This document shows positions 34,784 to 41,740 of a DNA stretch of 64,000 bases, in pieces. The notes beneath the pieces are model-generated. The model did not search any database and was not told the origin of the DNA. It saw nothing but the letters and a program-made list of their open reading frames with translations. A program made the translations under genes and the position numbers. This DNA comes from Streptomyces sp. LBL (lineage in GTDB: Bacteria > Actinomycetota > Actinomycetes > Streptomycetales > Streptomycetaceae), in the NCBI RefSeq assembly GCF_029893585.1, contig NZ_JARXYX010000024.1, positions 1-64,000 on the forward strand, read 5' to 3'. How positions within the stretch are numbered: the stretch's first letter is position 1; each line of letters begins with the position of its first letter.

Positions 34784-35710
34784 TCAGATCTTCAGGGCGT
34801 CGTACGTCACTCCCGTGAGCTGCTCGGAAGCACCCCAAAGCCGTTCTCCCGCCGTGTCGTTGAGGGTCCACGGGGCCCGCCAGGACCGTCCCGGTGCCCC
34901 GCGCCACATCGCGAGGGACGGTCCGGTGAACGAGTCGGGGCGTACGTCGGGCGCGGTCGCCGCGTAGAGCGTGGGGAGCGCGCCGGCCTCGGCGGACTGG
35001 GCGAAGTACCGGTTGCCGATCTGCATGAACCGTTCGCTGGCCTTGCGACCGGACATCCGGGGGCCCGCGGCCTGGAGGTTGGTGGCCGCGTACCCGGGGT
35101 GGGCCGCCGCCGCGACCACGTCCGAGCCGTGTGCCGCCAGCCGGCGCGCCAGCTCGTGCGTGAAGAGGAGGTTGGCGGCCTTGGAGCGGGCGTAGGCGGT
35201 CCAACGGCGGTACCGGCGCTCGCTGTTGAGGTCGTTGATGTCGATGTTGGACAGCGCGTGCGCCGTACTGGAGACGGTCACCACACGCGCACCCGGCGTG
35301 TCGAGCAGCGTGGGCAGCAGCCGTCCGGTGAGCGCGAAGTGGCCCAGGTGGTTCACGCCGAACTGCGTTTCGAACCCGTCGGCCGTCGTCCCGTAGGGCA
35401 GCGCCATCACGCCCGCGTTGTTGACGAGCAGGTCGAGCCGGTCGTACGAGAAGGCTTCCGCGAACTGCCGTACGGAGGCCAGATCCGCCAGGTCCAGACG
35501 GATGACCTCCGCCTCCGCGCCCGGGACCTCGGCGGCCAGCCGGCCGACCGCCTCGGCGCCCCGGGCCTCGCTGCGGCACGCGAGCACCACCCGGGCGCCC
35601 CGGCGGGCCAGCTCCCGGGCGGTGACGTAGCCGATGCCGCTGTTGGCACCGGTGACGACGGCGACACGGCCGCTCTGGTCCGGGACGTCCTTCTCGCTCC
35701 AGCCGGACAT
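34784..35710 (-). CDS. Short-chain dehydrogenase/reductase (retinol-dehydrogenase-like)
   Basis: This 308-residue classical/extended SDR has cofactor motif VVTGANSGIGYVTARELARRGARVVLACRS (the R in ACRS suggests NADP). It also has LLVNNAGVM, catalytic Ser in VVTVSSTAHAL and Y-x-x-x-K in YARSKAAN, with FGVNHLGHFALTG typical of the RDH/WWOX-like group. The C-terminal extension (about 240-308) resembles Streptomyces members annotated as oxidoreductases of unknown substrate. Intact, and convergent with the SDR remnant that precedes it in the window. Confidence 0.92.
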   Translation of the reverse strand: MSGWSEKDVPDQSGRVAVVTGANSGIGYVTARELARRGARVVLACRSEARGAEAVGRLAAEVPGAEAEVIRLDLADLASVRQFAEAFSYDRLDLLVNNAGVMALPYGTTADGFETQFGVNHLGHFALTGRLLPTLLDTPGARVVTVSSTAHALSNIDINDLNSERRYRRWTAYARSKAANLLFTHELARRLAAHGSDVVAAAAHPGYAATNLQAAGPRMSGRKASERFMQIGNRYFAQSAEAGALPTLYAATAPDVRPDSFTGPSLAMWRGAPGRSWRAPWTLNDTAGERLWGASEQLTGVTYDALKI

Positions 35711-35740
35711 GGCCGACCTCCCTTGAGTGACGGGTGGCCT

Positions 35741-37870
35741 TCAGCGTACGAGCGGGGGGCGCTCGGCGTAATCGGCGTGATCGTCGTAATCGTTCGGAAG
35801 GGGGCGGGTGTCCAGGTAGAACCATTCGGCGTCAGGGCCGGGGGCCGGGGTGGAGGGCGGGACGGAGGCCGGCGCGGAGGCCCTGGTGGGCGCCGGTGCG
35901 GGTGTCTGCTCCGCCGTGGCGGCCGGTGTGGCCGGGCCCGGCATCAGCAGTTCCACCCTGAGCCCCTTCCCCCGCTGCTGGGTCGTGAACTCCTCGATCT
36001 GGTTGCGGCAGGCGTGGTCCAGGTGGGTGACGCCGGTCAGGTCGAGGCGGATCCTCGGCTTGCCGGCGGCGGCCGCGGCCTCCAGGGCCTCGATGACGTT
36101 CGGCAGCCGCAGGAAGGTCGCGTTGCCGGCCATGACGACCTTGGCGGTGTCGTCCTCGACGTGCTGCCGGATCACGGTCTGCGACATCCTGAGCGCGGCC
36201 AGCACGATCCCGGCGGCGAGCCCGATCAGTACGCCTTCGAGCAGCGCGGTCGCCACGATGACCAGCGTGGTGAGGGTCATCACCGCGAACTCGCCCCGGT
36301 CCTGGCGCCACATCTTCGGGAACTCCGCCGGCCCGAACAGCTTCCAACCGCTGTGCACCAGAACGCCGGCGAGCACCGAGATCGGGATCAGCGCGAGCAC
36401 CTGCGGCAGCAGCATCGCGAAGGCGAGCAGCCACAGCCCGTGCAGCGTCCGGGAGAGCCGGGTCTTCGCGCCGGCCTGGACGTTGGCCGAGCTGCGGGCG
36501 ACGACGGCCGTGATGGGCAGCGCGCCGAGGATGCCGGCGATGGTGTTCCCGGCGCCCTGGGCGATGAGTTCGGTGTTGTAGCGGGTGCGCGGACCGCTGT
36601 GCATCCGGTCCACCGCGGCGGCCGTGAACAGGCTCTCCGCGGAGGCGATGACGGTGAAGGTGAGAATGGAGGTGATGATCGCCGCGTCGGCGAGCCCCGC
36701 GAACTGCTCCCCGCCCGGCACGCTCACCGCGGCGAGCAGGTCACCGACCTGGAGCGTCTTCACGTCCACGCCGGGCAGCGCGGCGACCGCGATGCCGATC
36801 CCCACGGCGACCAGTGCGGCCGGGATCTTCTTGACCGGCCCCGGCACGTTCTTCCAGGCGAAGCTCAGTACGACGGTGACGACACCGAGCACCGTGGCGA
36901 TCATCGCCTGCCGGTCGGTGAGGATGCCGGCGACCAGCCCGGGGATGCCTGCCATGTTCTCGATCGGGACGCCGGGTGCCTTGGAGTCGGCCATCGGATA
37001 GACCTGGCTGAACATCAACGGCAGTCCGATGCCGGCCAGCATGCCCTGCACCACGGCGAGGGAGATCGCCTGGAACATCCGGCCGAGCCTGACCACCCCG
37101 AGGACGATCTGCAGGATCCCGGAGCCCAGCACGATCACCCCGAGCATCGCCAGGCCGTGTTCGGCGACGGTCTCCGCGACCAGCGCGGCGAGTCCGGCCG
37201 CGGGCCCGCTGACCTGCAGCGTGCTCCCCCGTACCGCCCCGACCACCAGCCCGCCGATCACCCCGGAGATGATCCCGAGCTCGGCCGGCACCCCGGACGC
37301 GACGGCCACGCCGATGCACAGCGGCAGCGCGACGAGGAAGACGACGAGGGAGGCGGTGATCTCGGTCCCGAGGTCGGCCCTGGGACCTTTCCCGGGGCGG
37401 GTGGGCGGCGCCGCGTCATTCGCTGCGTCATTCGGCGCGCCCTTCGCCGCGCCCTTCGGCGGAGCCGGTCGCCGGGTGCGCGGGGTGGCGTGCGGGGCCG
37501 TCCCGGTGGCGGGGCCTGGGGCGGTGCGCCTCCCGCCCGGCGCTCCGGCCTGCCAGGCGGCGGACGGCTCGTCCTGCCAGCCGGTGTGCATCCCGGCGGA
37601 CGGCTCGTCCTGCCAGCCGGCACGCGCCGCTGCCTGCGGCTCGTCCTGCCAGCCGGTGTGCATCCCGGCGGACGGCTCGTCCTCCCAGCCGGAGTGCGCC
37701 GCTGCCCGTGGCCCGTCCTCCCAGCCGGTGTGCATCCCGGCGGACGGCTCGTCCTGCCAGGCGGCGTGCGCTGCCGGCTGCGGCCCGGTCGGCGAGCCGC
37801 CGCGGACCGCGCCCCATTCCCCGCCCTCTTCTCCGCCCCGCGTCCGGCCCCGCGCATGCGCGCCGCTCAT
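35741..37870 (-). CDS. SulP-family anion transporter with a STAS domain and a 12-residue-repeat N-terminus
   Basis: This 709-residue protein's N-terminal 165 residues are soluble and contain six tandem 12-residue units (residues 38-109) of the form W-Q/E-D-E-P-S-A-G-M-H-T-G, alternating with a variant rich in Ala/His. The membrane domain (about 170-560) has SulP motifs ADLGTEITASLVVFLVALPLCIGVA, GPAAGLAALVAETV and ARSSANVQAGAKTRLS. A C-terminal STAS domain follows (RIRLDLTGVTHLDHACRNQIEEF). The start ATG overlaps the carbonic anhydrase stop (ATGA). Coupling to carbonic anhydrase suggests bicarbonate rather than sulfate as substrate. The repeat region's role is unknown. Confidence 0.92.
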   Translation of the reverse strand: MSGAHARGRTRGGEEGGEWGAVRGGSPTGPQPAAHAAWQDEPSAGMHTGWEDGPRAAAHSGWEDEPSAGMHTGWQDEPQAAARAGWQDEPSAGMHTGWQDEPSAAWQAGAPGGRRTAPGPATGTAPHATPRTRRPAPPKGAAKGAPNDAANDAAPPTRPGKGPRADLGTEITASLVVFLVALPLCIGVAVASGVPAELGIISGVIGGLVVGAVRGSTLQVSGPAAGLAALVAETVAEHGLAMLGVIVLGSGILQIVLGVVRLGRMFQAISLAVVQGMLAGIGLPLMFSQVYPMADSKAPGVPIENMAGIPGLVAGILTDRQAMIATVLGVVTVVLSFAWKNVPGPVKKIPAALVAVGIGIAVAALPGVDVKTLQVGDLLAAVSVPGGEQFAGLADAAIITSILTFTVIASAESLFTAAAVDRMHSGPRTRYNTELIAQGAGNTIAGILGALPITAVVARSSANVQAGAKTRLSRTLHGLWLLAFAMLLPQVLALIPISVLAGVLVHSGWKLFGPAEFPKMWRQDRGEFAVMTLTTLVIVATALLEGVLIGLAAGIVLAALRMSQTVIRQHVEDDTAKVVMAGNATFLRLPNVIEALEAAAAAGKPRIRLDLTGVTHLDHACRNQIEEFTTQQRGKGLRVELLMPGPATPAATAEQTPAPAPTRASAPASVPPSTPAPGPDAEWFYLDTRPLPNDYDDHADYAERPPLVR
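37544..37759 (-). repeat. Six 36-bp coding tandem repeats in the SulP gene
   Basis: Six consecutive 36-bp units encode WxDEP-type dodecapeptides in an alternating A/B pattern, giving a 72-bp higher-order period. Units are exactly in phase with the reading frame, and the conserved Trp, Asp and Pro suggest selection on the peptide as well as DNA slippage. Confidence 0.9.
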
Positions 37871-38535
37871 CCGGCGTGCACCCGGAAGCGGCCGTCGTCG
37901 TCGAGTTCGTACACCTGGCCGGTGTCGACCTCGTAGTACCAGCCGTGCAGCCGCAGCCGGCCCTCCTCCAGCCCCTGCCGCACACTCGGGTAACTGCGCA
38001 CCGCGGCCAGCTGGTTGACGACGTTGCGCTGCACCACGTCCGCCAGGGACGGTTCGTAGGAGCGGTCGGAGCCGTCGGAGCCGTCGGCACTGTCGGAGTC
38101 GTGGGCGGCGCCGGAACTGTCGGAGGTGCCGGTGAGCACCGCGGCCAGTTCCGGGCGGGCCAGGGCGAGCCACGCGTCGACGCCCGGCAGGCGGGTCAGG
38201 TCGTCGCCGGACCTCAGCGCGCTCATCGCCCCGCAGTGTGAGTGACCGCACACCACCACGTCCTGAACCTCGAGCACCTCCAGTGCGTACTCCAGGGTGG
38301 CTGCTTCACCGGACGCCCCGTGTTGCCCGTAGGCCGGCACGATATTGCCCGCGTTCCGGAGCTCGAATATCTCGCCGGGCCGGGCGTCGGTAATGAGTGC
38401 GGGTATGACCCGCGAGTCCGAGCAGGTAATGAAGAGCGCCTCGGGGGATTGCCCGTCGGCCAGTTTCCGGTATTCCCCGCGCTCACCTTCGACCCGCTGC
38501 GTGAACGTGCGGGCACGATCCAGCAATGCCTTCAA
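37867..38535 (-). CDS. Beta-class carbonic anhydrase
   Basis: This 222-residue zinc enzyme interconverts CO2 and bicarbonate. Zinc ligands and the dyad are visible: C38 and D40-x-R42 in ITCSDSRV, H98 and C101 in GHSHCGA. An acidic low-complexity insertion (SDSADGSDGSD, about 150-162) lies before a C-terminal segment RLHGWYYEVDTGQVY. TTG 38535 is chosen as start because GAGGAGG lies six bases upstream; the frame continues upstream without similarity. Its stop overlaps the SulP start, which strongly suggests functional coupling. Confidence 0.93.
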   Translation of the reverse strand: MKALLDRARTFTQRVEGERGEYRKLADGQSPEALFITCSDSRVIPALITDARPGEIFELRNAGNIVPAYGQHGASGEAATLEYALEVLEVQDVVVCGHSHCGAMSALRSGDDLTRLPGVDAWLALARPELAAVLTGTSDSSGAAHDSDSADGSDGSDRSYEPSLADVVQRNVVNQLAAVRSYPSVRQGLEEGRLRLHGWYYEVDTGQVYELDDDGRFRVHAG

Positions 38536-38801
38536 CTCTGCCTCCTCGACAGGGAGTTCGTCCTGGTCATCGCAGCGTAGAGGGGGCCGCACCAGAGGAA
38601 GGTTAAGCGAACACCAGAGCCCGGCCAGGAATGGAACATTCTTTGTCGAGAGGCGCGCAGGTAGGGTTGTCTTGTACCGTGTCCACTCCAGGAAGCGGAA
38701 CGCGAATTCGGGCTGCTTGGAATCATCCTGGACTCTGCCCGCATTCATAGCGATTCACGATCCAGGGTTCACGGTGCACAGTTCACGGAGAGACGGGACA
38801 C

Positions 38802-39680
38802 ATGGGCCTACGAGTGCTGCTCATCGAGGACGACGAGACGATCGCCGAACCGCTCACCGAGGCTCTCGGCCACTTCGGGCTGACGGTCGATCACGTGGCG
38901 ACCGGCACCGACGGCTTGAGAGGCCCGTACGGCAATGTCGTCCTGCTCGACCTGGGGTTGCCGGACATGGACGGCATCGACGTCTGCCGGGGCATCCGCC
39001 AGGTCTCCGACGTACCCATCCTCATCCTCAGTGCGCGCGGCGAGGAGACCGACCGCGTGCTGGGCCTGGAGCTGGGCGCCGACGACTATCTGGCGAAACC
39101 TTTCAGCGTACGGGAGCTGGTGGCGCGGATACGGGCGGTGACGCGACGGACCCAGCGGGCGCAGGCGATACCGGAGCCCACGGCGACGGCAGCGACCGAG
39201 TCAGGGCCGGCCTACGACAGGGCACCCATGGCGCACGCGGCGATGGCCTCGTCGTACACCGGCTCATCGCACCCTGGCTCGTCACACGCCGGCTCGTCGT
39301 ACGCCGCCGCGTCGTACGCCGCCGCGTCCCCGCCGCCCACGGCCTCCTCGTACGCGACCGCGCCCGAACCGTCGTACGAGCCCGGCCCGTTGGTCGTCGA
39401 CCGCCGGACCCGGCAGGTCTGGGTCGGTGAGACGACCGTCCCTCTCACCCCCAAGGAGTTCGATCTGCTCGCGCTGCTCACCGAGGACCCGGGCGCGGTC
39501 TGCTCACGGCAGCAGATCCTGGACCGGGTGTGGGACCCGCACTACGAGGGTCCGACCAAGACTCTGGACGTCCATGTCGCCTCACTGCGGCGGAAGTTGG
39601 GACACCCAGCCTGGATCCAGACCCTGCGCGGGGTCGGCTTCCGGCTGGCGGTACACACCGGTCCGGTCGGTCGGCCATGA
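38802..39680 (+). CDS. OmpR-family response regulator with an unusual linker
   Basis: This 292-residue regulator has an N-terminal receiver domain with acidic pocket EDD (9-11), phosphoacceptor D50 in VLLDLGLPDMDG, the S/T switch in ILSARG and K in LAKPF. The C-terminal winged helix is at about 195-285 (LTPKEFDLLALLTEDPGAVCSRQQILDRVW, LDVHVASLRRKLG). Between them is a 75-residue linker made of SSYTGSSHPGSSHAGSSYAAAS-like repeats, far longer than in OmpR proteins (about 10-15). The next gene, its kinase, starts on the stop codon (ATGA). The physiological signal is not readable. Confidence 0.93.
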   Translation: MGLRVLLIEDDETIAEPLTEALGHFGLTVDHVATGTDGLRGPYGNVVLLDLGLPDMDGIDVCRGIRQVSDVPILILSARGEETDRVLGLELGADDYLAKPFSVRELVARIRAVTRRTQRAQAIPEPTATAATESGPAYDRAPMAHAAMASSYTGSSHPGSSHAGSSYAAASYAAASPPPTASSYATAPEPSYEPGPLVVDRRTRQVWVGETTVPLTPKEFDLLALLTEDPGAVCSRQQILDRVWDPHYEGPTKTLDVHVASLRRKLGHPAWIQTLRGVGFRLAVHTGPVGRP

Positions 39681-41182
39681 CCCGACGACTGCTGCTCAGC
39701 TATCTCAGCCTGGCCGCGCTGGTCCTGCTCTGTCTGGAGATCCCGCTGGGCTACCTGTACTCGCGGGGCGAGCGGGAGCGGGTGATCACCGTGGCGGAGG
39801 ACGAGGCCGAGTCGGTCTCGGCGTACGCGTCCCTGTCCCTCGCCGCCGGCCGGGCCGAGCGGGACCTGCCCGGCCGGGTGGCCCACTGTGCCGCCCGGAT
39901 CGGCGGACAGGTGGTGGTCGTCGACAGTGTGGGTGCGCCGATCGCCACCTCGCATCAGCTGACCCCGGACGCGTCCCGGGCGCTGGCCTCCCGCCCGGGC
40001 ATCGTGGCGGCGCTGCGCGGCACGTCCACGGTGGACGTCCGCACGTCCACCATCGGCGGCGTCCAGTACCTGTCTGTCGCCGTACCCGTCGGGCACGGCA
40101 CCCGGCCGGAGGGCGCCGTGTGGCTGACCCTGCCGACCCACGTGGTGCATGAACGCGTCCACCACATCTGGCTGTTGCTTGCCCTCGGCGGTCTCGCCGT
40201 CCTCACCGCGGTCACCTTCGCCGCGTTCGCGATCGCCCGCTGGACCGGTCGCCCCATCCGTGAACTGGAGCGCGCCACCAACGAGTTGGCGTCCGACAGC
40301 CGGGCGGCTCCGATCGCCGTCACGGTGACCAAGGGCCCGCCGGAAGTCCGCAGTCTGGCCGCCGCGTTCAACCGTACGGCGGCCCGGCTCGCCCATCTCC
40401 TCGACTCCCAGCACGCGTTCGCGGGCGAGGCCTCGCACCAGCTCAAGACCCCGCTGGCGGCACTGCGGCTGCGCCTGGAGAACCTGGAACCGAACGTCTC
40501 GGCCCGCGGCCGCTCCAGCCTCACCGCCGCCGTCACCGAGACGGACCGGCTCGCCCGCATGGTCGAGGGGCTGCTGGCGATGGCCCGGCTGGAGGAGCAC
40601 GCGGCGATCCCCGGTCCGGTCGACGTGGGCGCGGTCTGCGCGGAACGCCACCACACCTGGACGCCGCTCTTCGCCCAGCAGGGCGTCTCCCTGGTGCTGT
40701 TCGCGGGCGGCGAGGGTTCGGTGCTCGCACTGCCGGGGGCCATCGAGCAGATCCTCGACAACCTGCTCTCCAACGCGTTGCGCGCCTCCCCGCCCGCCAC
40801 CACGGTGACCATCGAACTGCGTCCGCACACCCCGTCCCGCCGCACGCTGCGCGACGCCCGCGCCCGCCCCTCCTGGGTCGACCTGCACGTCACCGACGAG
40901 GGCCCGGGCATGACGGCGGACCAGCGCGCCCGCGCCTTCGACCGCTTCTGGCGTGCCCCCGGCGCCCCCAAGGGCGGCACGGGTCTCGGCCTCGCGCTGG
41001 TCCAACGCCTCGCCCACGCGAGCGGCGGCGAGGCGAGCGTGCGCGCCGCCGGCACGGGCGGCCTGGACGCGGTGATCCGTCTGCCGTCCGCGCTCCCCGC
41101 GCCGGGCTCCCACACCCTGGGCAGACCGGGCCCGCGCCGCCGCGAGGTACCGACGCGCATCGGGGCGGGGATCCGTCCGTGA
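39677..41182 (+). CDS. Sensor histidine kinase partner
   Basis: This 501-residue membrane kinase starts at ATG 39677, overlapping the response regulator stop. The TM1 segment is at residues 5-25, followed by a periplasmic-side sensor region and TM2 at about 165-185. Then come a HAMP domain (FAIARWTGRPIRELERATNELAS), HisKA with phosphoacceptor H in GEASHQLKTPLAALR (near 253), and an HATPase with N-box, DEGPGM and GTGLGLALV. C-terminal residues are Arg/Pro-rich. It forms an OmpR/EnvZ-type pair with the preceding gene. Confidence 0.95.
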   Translation: MTRRLLLSYLSLAALVLLCLEIPLGYLYSRGERERVITVAEDEAESVSAYASLSLAAGRAERDLPGRVAHCAARIGGQVVVVDSVGAPIATSHQLTPDASRALASRPGIVAALRGTSTVDVRTSTIGGVQYLSVAVPVGHGTRPEGAVWLTLPTHVVHERVHHIWLLLALGGLAVLTAVTFAAFAIARWTGRPIRELERATNELASDSRAAPIAVTVTKGPPEVRSLAAAFNRTAARLAHLLDSQHAFAGEASHQLKTPLAALRLRLENLEPNVSARGRSSLTAAVTETDRLARMVEGLLAMARLEEHAAIPGPVDVGAVCAERHHTWTPLFAQQGVSLVLFAGGEGSVLALPGAIEQILDNLLSNALRASPPATTVTIELRPHTPSRRTLRDARARPSWVDLHVTDEGPGMTADQRARAFDRFWRAPGAPKGGTGLGLALVQRLAHASGGEASVRAAGTGGLDAVIRLPSALPAPGSHTLGRPGPRRREVPTRIGAGIRP

Positions 41183-41740
41183 CCGCCGGCCAGGGCCCCG
41201 GCCGGCAGGACCGCCGGCCCCGTGTGGACCGTTGCGACCACTGCATGGCGGCTGACCACGTGGCTCGCACGCCCGTACGACCACCGGATGCGCGCTAGCC
41301 GTATGGACCGCACGCCCATACGACCACCGGCTGACGACCACCGGCTGACGACCACCAGCTGGCGACCACCAGCTGACGGCTGACGGCTGGCCATGTGGAC
41401 CGTACGCCCATTTCATGACGCATCCATGACATATCAACCCCGTGCGCCTAATGTTTGCGCAGTTCAGAGCACTTTTGACACCATCGGGTACGGCATGCAG
41501 GAGAGGGCGGTACCCCCGCAACAGGGTGCCGCCCTCTCCTCGTGCTCCGGAACCGCCGCCCATCGGTGAGGGTCGGTCGGGGACAGTCGGCGGTTCCGGC
41601 GTTCAGTGGGCCGAGGCCCGACGGCTGGTCGGGCCTCGGCCCTACCCGGGGTTCGGTGCCTACCGGGGGCAGGTACCAGAGGTCCGCGCCTACCAGAGGT
41701 CCGCGCCCACCAGGGGTCCGCGCCCACGGGGCACCCGCAC
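41183..41740. other. Intergenic region with tandem repeats and a strong hairpin
   Basis: No convincing gene. It contains CGACCACCGGCTGA-type repeats (about 41320-41390), the long hairpin annotated separately, and CCAGAGGTCCGCGCC-type repeats (about 41675-41740) directly beyond the ppdK stop. The two flanking genes converge here. Confidence 0.6.
41499..41540. terminator. Bidirectional hairpin terminator between the kinase gene and ppdK
   Basis: A 17-bp stem (41499-41515 AGGAGAGGGCGGTACCC paired with 41524-41540, one wobble) closes an 8-base loop. There is no U tract, as is usual for Streptomyces terminators. It sits between convergent genes. Confidence 0.75.

Noticed and set aside
37544-37759. 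Regular repeats that could be a CRISPR array
   Set aside because: Units are contiguous 36-bp coding repeats without unique spacers, in frame with the SulP protein; no cas genes are nearby.
35099-37936. A 945-codon plus-strand frame opposite the SDR and SulP genes
   Set aside because: It spans two real minus-strand genes in one shadow phase and ends in Leu/Pro/Ala/Gly repeats mirroring the SulP dodecapeptide array.
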